NCBI GenBank assembly: GCA_025362195.1
Contig: JANYHV010000284.1
Coordinates: 1-32,352 of the forward strand
DNA: 32,352 nt
Source: Fimbriiglobus sp.
GTDB lineage: Bacteria > Planctomycetota > Planctomycetia > Gemmatales > Gemmataceae
Direction of reading: 5' to 3'
This document shows positions 8,584-14,818 of this stretch, piece after piece. Position numbers and translations under genes: made by a program. The notes under the pieces were generated by a model, which was given only the letters and a program-made list of their open reading frames with translations, searched no databases and was not told the DNA's origin. The stretch's first letter is position 1; the number at the start of each line of letters is the position of its first letter.

Positions 8584-9522
8584 TCACTTGCCCGTCAGCA
8601 CGATCTGGGCGGCGCGGAGGCCGTCGCGGTGCGGGCGCTTGTTCGCCTTCTTGCCCGGCGGGGTGCCGCCCTGCTCAACCGGCAGGTACGCCGTCTGCAC
8701 CTCGTGCCCGACGCCGTCGCCGTCGTCGTCGAGTTGGGCGTGCTCGGTCGAGAGTTGCTCGGCCGTGGCGTAGGTCTGCGCGACCTCCTTCGCCACCGCC
8801 ACGTACAGGTCGAACAGGGTCAACTTGCCGTCCTTGTCCGCGTCGTGGTCGGCGGCGGTCAGGCCGGCCGCGAGGACCTGCGCGAACGCGGCCGCGTAGG
8901 TCGTCTCGTTGGTCTCCGCGTCGGCCTCGGTGGCGGCGATGACGACCCGGTCCCGGCGGGCGAGCGGGGCGACGAAGTACCCGCTCAGCGACGAGGTCAT
9001 CACGAACACCTGCTCCGTGCAGGTCACGTCCGCGAAGAGCTTGCCGAACTCCGCCGCGCTGAGGTCCGGGCCGGGCAGGTTCCACCACGCCTGCCGGCCG
9101 TCGTGGTGGCCGTGGCCGAGGGTGATGACCCACAGGCCGTCGTCCGGGCCGAGGGCCTTGCGCACCCCGGCGACGGCGGCGGTCACCGCCTCCCGGGTCG
9201 CCGGCCCGGTCGCGCCGGGCAAGTCTTTCGGCGCGTCGGCCCCGAAGACGACGTGCTGGCGCTCCGGCGGAATGCCGACGGTCTTCGCCAGGCCGTCGCG
9301 GAGTTTGCGGACCGTGTCGGCGAACGCCTTGGCGTGCTCGGCGTCGCCCGGGTGGCCGCACAGGATCAGCGCGTGCCGGACGCGCGGCGGGGGCGTCGCC
9401 GCGGGGACGGCGGGGACGGCGGGCGGGGCCGGCGGTACGGCCGGAACTGCGGCCGGCGGCGCGGGCGGTTGGGGCGTCACCAGGGCGAGGGCGACGGCGA
9501 TCAGCAGGGCGTAGCGTGCCAT
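8584..9522 (-). CDS. Caspase/legumain-fold (clan CD) protein with Ser at the nucleophile position, EF-hand-like loop
   Basis: 312 residues. Signal peptide (~1-17) is followed by a Pro/Ala/Val low-complexity linker (~18-46) and then a clan CD-like fold: beta strand HALILCGHP (~50-58), DGLWVITLGHGHHDG with the His at 137, and VFVMTSSLSGYF (~172-183). In active caspase, gingipain and legumain relatives the latter reads (D/E)-x-C-x-S-G; here the Cys position is Ser178 in S-L-S-G, while the GHG His is kept. The next strand, RVVIAATEADAETNET, and an EF-hand-like DHDADKDGKLTLFDLY (~225-240) follow, as in other planctomycete caspase-like proteins. It is probably inactive as a Cys protease, or uses Ser. 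The ATG is one base after the stop of the preceding paralog gene, so translation is likely coupled. Fold assignment is from motif order only. Confidence 0.7.
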   Translation of the reverse strand: MARYALLIAVALALVTPQPPAPPAAVPAVPPAPPAVPAVPAATPPPRVRHALILCGHPGDAEHAKAFADTVRKLRDGLAKTVGIPPERQHVVFGADAPKDLPGATGPATREAVTAAVAGVRKALGPDDGLWVITLGHGHHDGRQAWWNLPGPDLSAAEFGKLFADVTCTEQVFVMTSSLSGYFVAPLARRDRVVIAATEADAETNETTYAAAFAQVLAAGLTAADHDADKDGKLTLFDLYVAVAKEVAQTYATAEQLSTEHAQLDDDGDGVGHEVQTAYLPVEQGGTPPGKKANKRPHRDGLRAAQIVLTGK

Positions 9523-9523
9523 G

Positions 9524-10399
9524 TCACTTGCCCTCGGCGGGGAAGAATTTCGTGGAGCCGTTCGGGTACTGGCGGACTCGGGCGAGCAACTTGCCGGCCT
9601 CGTCGAACACCTTTTCCGGGTAGGCTCGGTAGAGGTGGAGCGGGTCGTGGTTCGTCGGGTTGTTCTCGGCGTGGACCGACTCGTAAACCAACTTCTCCTT
9701 CCGCGAGACGCTCAGTTCCCAGTCGGAGAACCGCCCGCAGGCGTACTCCCAACGGAGCACGCCCTTCTCTTCGCGCGCCTCAAGAAGGATGAGCACCTCC
9801 GGGTCGGTGCCGCCGCCGGACATCAGCGAGAACAGCGCGCCATCGACGACGCCCGTTTTCGCGGCGGGGTAGCGGAATAGCGGGGCCGGCAGCAGCCGCA
9901 ACTCCCAGCGCTTCCGGTCCCAATCGATGCTGTGCCCGGTGAACTCCTGGGCCAACCGCCGCATTTGCACCAGCCGCGCGCCGGCGGTCGCGGCCGGGGC
10001 CGGGGCGTCGGGGAGGACCTTGCGCTCCAGCCCCGCCAGCGGCTTCCACTGGTTGAACTCGCCCCGCGTCACGATCAACTTCTCGCGGTCGAGGGCGTGC
10101 AATTCGTGGACGACCTCCCGGCCGGGCAACTTGTCGTGCGGGTACGACAAGATGCACGCGACCGCCGCCGGCCGGCCGTCGCGCAGCCAGACGAACAGCG
10201 TGCCCTGGGTGTCCTGGCGGACCGGGTTGAGCCAATCGAAAATCGGCTCCTTCTTGAGCGCCAGCGGGACCGTCGGGTCCGACTCGACTGCGATCGAGTA
10301 GGTCCCGACCTCCTGGGCGTAAATCGGCAACATCGCCTTCGCCAGCCCGTCGGGCGGGTCGGCAAACGCGATCATCAGTAGTGCGGCGAGTACGCCCAT
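9524..10399 (-). CDS. Secreted protein of unknown function, paralog 3 of the local family
   Basis: 291 residues. The ATG at 10399 has a strong GGAGGT seven bases upstream. A short hydrophobic N-terminus (MGVLAALLMIAFADPP) should act as a signal peptide. Family blocks: LPIYAQEVGTYSIAVESDP, LKKEPIFDW, VWLRDGRPAAVACIL, HELHALDREKLIVTR, RLVQMRRLAQEFTGHS, WELRLLPAPLFRYP, DGALFSLMSGGGTDPEVLI and WEYACGRFSDWEL. It is closely similar to paralog 5, at the level of entire conserved segments, pointing to fairly recent duplication. It is followed after a single base by the pseudo-caspase gene. The 147-nt gap in front of it contains a palindromic repeat, so the operon may have an internal break or processing site there. 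No enzyme signature seen. Confidence 0.85.
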   Translation of the reverse strand: MGVLAALLMIAFADPPDGLAKAMLPIYAQEVGTYSIAVESDPTVPLALKKEPIFDWLNPVRQDTQGTLFVWLRDGRPAAVACILSYPHDKLPGREVVHELHALDREKLIVTRGEFNQWKPLAGLERKVLPDAPAPAATAGARLVQMRRLAQEFTGHSIDWDRKRWELRLLPAPLFRYPAAKTGVVDGALFSLMSGGGTDPEVLILLEAREEKGVLRWEYACGRFSDWELSVSRKEKLVYESVHAENNPTNHDPLHLYRAYPEKVFDEAGKLLARVRQYPNGSTKFFPAEGK

Positions 10400-10448
10400 C
10401 GTCGAAACCTCCGTTGGGGGGCCGTTGCGAAGTCAGGTCTTCGGCTCC

Positions 10449-10531
10449 AGGCGAACCGGAAGCGTCAGCGACCGGAATCTACGCTTGGAGTGTCGCGGGA
10501 GACTCCGGCCGCTGACGCTTCCGGTTCGCCT
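10449..10531. repeat. Palindromic dispersed repeat, family shared with 32272-32338
   Basis: An inverted repeat: 10449-10480 pairs with 10500-10531 with 30 of 32 positions matching (first 22 bp perfect, core GGCGAACCGGAAGCGTCAGCG), loop 19 nt. The same core with few changes forms the palindrome at 32272-32338. It sits in the gap between paralogs 3 and 4. It has no ORF, so it is a MITE- or REP-like element rather than an autonomous one. Confidence 0.75.
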
Positions 10532-10546
10532 CGAATTTCGTCGCCG

Positions 10547-11440
10547 TCACTTGTCTTCCGCGGGGAGGTACTCGCCCCACCACATCGTGTCGATCGCCCG
10601 GACGCGGGCGAGGACCTTACCGTCCAGGCTCACGATCTTGTCCGGGTAGACGCGGAACAGGTGCTGCGGGTCGTGCAGCCATGTGTTGGCGTCGCTCCGG
10701 GTCGGCGACCACACCTCCTTGCCCCGACGCTGTACGTGAAGGCTCTTGTCGGAGAACCGCCCGCAGGCGAACTCCCAGCTCGCCTTCCCGTCGGTGACCT
10801 TGGCCTCGATCAGTAGCAGAATCTCGGGGTCGGTGCCCGCCGTCGTGACGAACGTGAACAGCGCCCCGTCGGTGACGCCGGACGTGGCCGCGGGGTAGCG
10901 GTACAGCGGGGTCGGCAGAAGCCGCATGTCCACCCGCTTCTTGTCCGGGTCGAGGCCGTGCGCGGCGAACTCCGCGGCCACCGCTTTCAACTGGACCAGC
11001 CGGGCCGCGGCGGTGCCGGCCGGGGTCGGGGCGTCGGGGAGTTCCTTCCGCGCCAGCCCGGCCTGCGGCACCCACTCGTTGAGCGCGCCTTTGGGCCGGG
11101 TGACGATGAGCTTCTCGGGGTCCAGGGCGTGGAACTCGTGGAGCAATTTCCGCCCCTTCAGCCGCGCGTTCTCCGGCTCCGAGTAAATCGTGCCGATGGC
11201 CGCGGGTCGGCCGGCCCGCAGCCAGAGGAACACAACGCCCTGCGTAAACAGCCCGTCGCGGGCGGCGTCGGACCACTCCAGGATCGGCTCCTTCACGAAC
11301 TCCAGCGGCCGCTTCGGGGCCGTCTCGACGGCCATCGAGTAGGCCTCCGCCTCGGCGACGTAGATCGGCAGCATCGCCTTCGCCAGCCCGTCGGCCGGGT
11401 CGGCCAGGGCCAGCGCGAGCACCGAGAACAGCACGGCCAT
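10547..11440 (-). CDS. Secreted protein of unknown function, paralog 4 of the local family
   Basis: 297 residues from the ATG at 11440, chosen because GGAGGAG lies just upstream and the signal peptide MAVLFSVLALALADPADG then starts at residue 1; the frame is open for 11 more codons upstream. Family blocks: AKAMLPIYVAEAEAYSMAVE, VKEPILEWSDAARDGL, LWLRAGRPAAIGTIY, HEFHALDPEKLIVTR, RLVQLKAVAAEFAAHG, DMRLLPTPLYRYP, TDGALFTFVTTAGTDPEILL and WEFACGRFSDKSLHVQRR. Its C-terminus (DKIVSLDGKVLARVRA...WWGEYLPAEDK) parallels that of paralog 5 (WWGEVFPVNDK). The gap to paralog 5 is 50 nt; the gap to paralog 3 is 147 nt and holds a repeat. No catalytic motif recognised. Confidence 0.85.
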   Translation of the reverse strand: MAVLFSVLALALADPADGLAKAMLPIYVAEAEAYSMAVETAPKRPLEFVKEPILEWSDAARDGLFTQGVVFLWLRAGRPAAIGTIYSEPENARLKGRKLLHEFHALDPEKLIVTRPKGALNEWVPQAGLARKELPDAPTPAGTAAARLVQLKAVAAEFAAHGLDPDKKRVDMRLLPTPLYRYPAATSGVTDGALFTFVTTAGTDPEILLLIEAKVTDGKASWEFACGRFSDKSLHVQRRGKEVWSPTRSDANTWLHDPQHLFRVYPDKIVSLDGKVLARVRAIDTMWWGEYLPAEDK

Positions 11441-11490
11441 CGTCACTCCTCCGCGGGGGGCACACTGAGTCACTTACCGGCCGGTCGGCG

Positions 11491-12369
11491 TCACTTGTCG
11501 TTCACGGGGAAGACTTCGCCCCACCACACCTTGTCCGTGGCCCGCACCCGGGCGAGCAGCTTGCCCTCCAGGTTCACGACCTTGTCGGCGTAGACGCGGT
11601 ACAGGTGCAGCGGGTCGTTGTTGAACGTACACGTCGGGCTGCGCACCATCGACCAGACTTCCTTCTCCTTGCGCTGGACGTGCAGGTCGCGGTCGGAGAA
11701 GCGGCCGCAGGCGTACTCCCAGCGGGCCTTGCCCTCCACCACCCGCGCCTCGATCAGCAGCAAGACCTCGGGGTCGGTGCCGGCCGTCGAGATGAGGGTG
11801 AACAGCGCCCCGTCGGTGACGCCGGACTTGGCCTCGGGGTAGCGGAACAGCGGGGCCGGTAGCAGCCGCAACTCCCAGCGCTTGCCCTCCGGGTCCTGGC
11901 TGTGGCCGGTGAACTCTTGGGCGAGCCGGCGCATCTGCAGCAGCCGCCCGCCGGCGGTCGCGGCCGGGGCCGGGGCGTCGGTCAACTCCTTGCGCTCCAA
12001 CCCGGCCTGCGGCACCCAGTCGTTCATCGCGTTGGTCCGGGAGACGACCAACTTCTCGGGGTCGAGGGCGTGCATCTCGTGGATCAGTTGCCGGCCGACC
12101 GGCTTGTCGTGCGCCTGCGAGAAGACGCTGGCGAGGGCCGCCGGCCGGCCGTCGCGCAGCCACACGAACACGACCCCTTGTTGCAATCCCTGCCGCGTCG
12201 CGTTCGACCAGTCGAACACCGGCTCCTTCTTCAGTTCCAGCGGCTTGCCCGGCGCGGACTCGACGGCGATCGTGTACTCGGTCGCCTCCCGAACGTAGAA
12301 GGGCAGCATCGATTTTCCCAGAGCGTCGTCGGGCAACGCCAACAGCAGGCAGGCCAGCAATGCGGTCAT
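11491..12369 (-). CDS. Secreted protein of unknown function, paralog 5 of the local family
   Basis: 292 residues from the ATG at 12369 (GGAG eight bases upstream; a GTG three codons earlier is the alternative). Signal peptide MTALLACLLLALPDDALG. Family blocks: KSMLPFYVREATEYTIAVES, LKKEPVFDWSNATRQGL, VWLRDGRPAALASVF, HEMHALDPEKLVVSR, RLLQMRRLAQEFTGHS, WELRLLPAPLFRYP, TDGALFTLISTAGTDPEVLL and WEYACGRFSDRDLHVQRK. It is the family member directly after blaR1 (15-nt gap), so it is likely co-transcribed with the BlaI/BlaR1 pair. Function unknown. The strict conservation of the LRLLP-PL-RYP and GTDPE-LLLIEA blocks across five copies suggests a folded domain under selection. Confidence 0.87.
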   Translation of the reverse strand: MTALLACLLLALPDDALGKSMLPFYVREATEYTIAVESAPGKPLELKKEPVFDWSNATRQGLQQGVVFVWLRDGRPAALASVFSQAHDKPVGRQLIHEMHALDPEKLVVSRTNAMNDWVPQAGLERKELTDAPAPAATAGGRLLQMRRLAQEFTGHSQDPEGKRWELRLLPAPLFRYPEAKSGVTDGALFTLISTAGTDPEVLLLIEARVVEGKARWEYACGRFSDRDLHVQRKEKEVWSMVRSPTCTFNNDPLHLYRVYADKVVNLEGKLLARVRATDKVWWGEVFPVNDK

Positions 12370-12384
12370 GGTCGGCACTCCAGA

Positions 12385-14262
12385 TCAACGGTTCAGGGGG
12401 GTGATGGCGTCGCGCACCAACTGCCGGAGCGTCGGCGGGAAGAACGACGGCGGCGGGACGAGTTCCGGCGGCGGCTCCAGGGGGAGCGTCCGGGCGTCGG
12501 GGCTGAACGCGGCGGTCGCCACCAGGTGCTTCGGCAACTGCCGGTCGCCGACGAGTGCCCCGCCCGGGAGTCCCCGCCAGGTCACCCGCCCGGTCCACTC
12601 GCCGACGACCAGCACCGTGCCGTCGGGCGTGAAGCGGGTCGCCCCGACCGGGCCGGCCGCCGGGTGCGTGGCGAGCTTCCGCCGCTCGGGGATCGACCAG
12701 CACTCGACCCACCCGGTCTCCGCGAGCCACGACCCGAACGCCACGGCCACGGTCCGGCCGTCTGGGGAACAAGCGATGCTGTTCGCCGGGCCTTCGACGG
12801 TCCAACTGGCCAGTGGCGATACCGTCCGCGGGTCGTGGACCGTGACCCCGCCCGCCGCGTCCAGGACCAGCAAGCTGCTGCCGTCCGGGGTGTACGCGAC
12901 GGCCCGCGCCGCGGCCGGGGCGTGCGCTTCGGCGAGCGGATTGCCCGCGTCGTCCCACGTCCGCACCAGTACGCCGGGGCCGACGGTGGCGAGCTGCCGG
13001 CCGTCCGGCGCGAACGCCACGGCGAGCGGCCGGCCCGGCCCGAGTGCCCGCGTCGTCCCGTCCGCGTGGCGTAGCACGACCTCCCGGTCGCGGGCCAAGA
13101 CGGTCACCCCGCCGCCCGGGGCCACCGCGGTCGCCCAGGCCGGCGGCTCAGAAATTTTGACGGCCGGGGGTGCCGGCGGCGAGTCGGGTCGCGGGGATTC
13201 GGCGGCGACCGGTTCGGGTTCGGGCGGGGACTCGGGGCAGTCCGACACGGCGGCGCGCAACACCGGTTGCGTCACCAGCACCGCGACCGCCAACAGTCGG
13301 ACGGCGGTCCCCCCGCGCAGCCGGCGGGGCCGGTCGGCGTGGAGAATGCCGAGCAGCCGGCGGCGCAGCAGCCGGCTACTGTGGTTGGCCGCGCTCGCCC
13401 CCGGCGGGAGGTACGGCCGGCGCAACTCGGCCGCGAAATCGACGGTCGCCAGCAGGGCCTCCGCGTACCGCCGGGGCGACGCCCCGAGTCCGCCGACGAC
13501 CCAGGCGTCGCAGCACTCCTCCTCGGCCGCCTCAAGCCCGCGCCGCGCGAGCCAGACCGCGGGGTGCCACCAGAACAGCCCGGTGGCGACGAATTCGAGG
13601 ACGCGCACCCAGTGGTCGCGGCGGAGGTAGTGCGCGAGCTCGTGCGCCAGCAGCGTGTCCCGCGCCTCGGGCGACAGGCGGGGCAACAACTCGCGGGGGA
13701 ACAGCACGACCGCCCCGCGTCCCCAACTCCACAGCATCGGCGAGGCGATCCCGGTCGCCAGCTTCACCTCGGGCGGGCGGGCGATGCCGAGCGCCGCGGC
13801 GAGGCGGCGGGCGGCGGCGGCGACTTCCGGCGGCGCGAGTTCCGCCATCGCGACGCGGCGGTGGAAGCGGACGATCCGCCCGCCCTGGCAGGCGAACCAC
13901 GCGGCCGTGCCCAGCCCCCACGCGGCGAGCCCCAGGTCGGCGACGCCGATCGACCAACGACCCGCCCGCCCCGCGGGCACGCCGGCGACGGCCCCGGCAC
14001 TCGGCCCGCACGTTGACGGCACGGCAGGGACGAGGAAGCCGACTCCCGCCGAGGGTGCTTCCGCGAGTTCCGACACCCAGGACGCGGGCAAAACGGGCAG
14101 CGGGAGGGTGAACAGCGGGGGCGTGACGAGCTTGAGGAGGACCAACACCCAGGCGGCGTGGCGCAGCGCGGGCGTGCGGACGGCGCACCCGACGGCCAGC
14201 GCGACCAGCGCCAGGCCGGCGGCGGTCGCGGCGTTCCCGAGCACCGCGGAGATCACGATCAC
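12385..14262 (-). CDS. BlaR1-type M56 membrane metalloprotease with WD40-like C-terminal domain
   Basis: 625 residues from the GTG at 14262 (GGAAAGGGGG upstream; 20 nt after the blaI stop). The frame is open further upstream, but that part overlaps blaI. Transmembrane helices are visible near residues 2-28, 36-58, 104-125, and 318-338. The M56 zinc site HELAH lies at ~207-211 with downstream acidic residues (EAAEEECCDAW, ~244-254) as third-ligand candidates, and WWHPAVW ~231-237. In beta-lactam sensors the extracytoplasmic part is a penicillin-binding domain; here it is replaced by a Pro-rich linker (~340-375) and four or five WD40-like repeats (AFAPDGRQLATVG, AYTPDGSSLLVLD, ACSPDGRTVAVAF, RFTPDGTVLVVG), too few for a full seven-blade propeller. 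By family logic it senses a signal and cleaves BlaI. Signal unknown. Confidence 0.85.
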   Translation of the reverse strand: MIVISAVLGNAATAAGLALVALAVGCAVRTPALRHAAWVLVLLKLVTPPLFTLPLPVLPASWVSELAEAPSAGVGFLVPAVPSTCGPSAGAVAGVPAGRAGRWSIGVADLGLAAWGLGTAAWFACQGGRIVRFHRRVAMAELAPPEVAAAARRLAAALGIARPPEVKLATGIASPMLWSWGRGAVVLFPRELLPRLSPEARDTLLAHELAHYLRRDHWVRVLEFVATGLFWWHPAVWLARRGLEAAEEECCDAWVVGGLGASPRRYAEALLATVDFAAELRRPYLPPGASAANHSSRLLRRRLLGILHADRPRRLRGGTAVRLLAVAVLVTQPVLRAAVSDCPESPPEPEPVAAESPRPDSPPAPPAVKISEPPAWATAVAPGGGVTVLARDREVVLRHADGTTRALGPGRPLAVAFAPDGRQLATVGPGVLVRTWDDAGNPLAEAHAPAAARAVAYTPDGSSLLVLDAAGGVTVHDPRTVSPLASWTVEGPANSIACSPDGRTVAVAFGSWLAETGWVECWSIPERRKLATHPAAGPVGATRFTPDGTVLVVGEWTGRVTWRGLPGGALVGDRQLPKHLVATAAFSPDARTLPLEPPPELVPPPSFFPPTLRQLVRDAITPLNR

Positions 14263-14282
14263 GCCCGCCCCCTTTCCGCGAG

Positions 14283-14684
14283 TTACTTGCCCCGGCCGGA
14301 ACCTTTGCCGTCGAGTTCGTCGAGCATCTTGCGGAGGTTCTCGCAGTCCTCCCGCGTCAACTTTTGCGACCGGACGAGGTGCGTCAGGAGCGGGGCCAGG
14401 TCGCCGTCGTACAGCTCGTCGGCGGCGGCCTGGAGGCGCTTGCCGGCCAGGTCTTCGCGCTTCAAGACCGCGCGGTAGTGGTGCGGCCACTTCGTCCGGT
14501 CGCGGGTCACGCACCCCTCGCCCTCCAGCCGGTCGAGCAGTTTGCGCACGGTGGCCAGCAGCGCCGCCGGGGTGTTGCCGTACAGGGCCTCGGTCAATTC
14601 CTGGACCGTCGCCGTGGGCCGCTGCCACAGCTCGTTGAGGAGCGACAGTTCCGTGTCCGTGATCTCGCGCGCCGCCCTGCCCAT
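14283..14684 (-). CDS. blaI: BlaI/MecI family transcriptional repressor
   Basis: 133 residues, usual size for the family. An N-terminal winged helix-turn-helix is visible: ITDTELSLLNELWQRPTATV, TPAALLATVRKLLDRLEGEG and CVTRDRTKWPHHYRAVL; the C-terminal helices (LAPLLTHLVRSQKL...LRKMLDELDGKG) serve dimerisation in relatives. The ATG at 14684 gives the normal BlaI N-terminus MGRAAREITDTE; the frame extends far upstream but only as non-coding sequence. The M56 protease gene follows after 20 nt, the classic arrangement in which the protease inactivates the repressor. I could not find a clear TACA-n-TGTA operator upstream; an AT-leaning patch near 14737-14747 is the only candidate promoter area. 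Targets could include its own operon with the three downstream paralogs. Confidence 0.9.
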   Translation of the reverse strand: MGRAAREITDTELSLLNELWQRPTATVQELTEALYGNTPAALLATVRKLLDRLEGEGCVTRDRTKWPHHYRAVLKREDLAGKRLQAAADELYDGDLAPLLTHLVRSQKLTREDCENLRKMLDELDGKGSGRGK

Positions 14685-14771
14685 GTCGCCCCATTCCCGT
14701 TCGTTCGATCCGCCGCCACGTGCCGAGTCTCGATACCCTTTGTACCGTCCGCCACCGCGAACCGGCCTCTG

Positions 14772-14803
14772 TCTTCTGGACCTGGCCACTAGATGGCCGG
14801 TCT
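14772..14803 (+). repeat. Degenerate solitary REP-like element
   Basis: The sequence (begins TCTTCTGGACCTGGCC, ends GGCCGGTCT) matches the first REP unit at 23249-23280 over most of its 32 positions, including both ends, but the GTAG headpiece reads GGAC. It lies alone between the GATase-like gene and blaI, 8.5 kb from the transposase. Probably a decayed copy spread by the RAYT. Confidence 0.6.
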
Positions 14804-14818
14804 GCGATTCCCCCGCGG

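Noticed and set aside
14263-14694. Upstream extension of the blaR1 ORF
   Set aside because: It overlaps blaI in another frame; the first transmembrane helix starts at the GTG at 14262.
14685-14760. BlaI operator upstream of blaI
   Set aside because: A TACA...TGTA dyad was looked for; only TACA near 14737 without a matching half was found.
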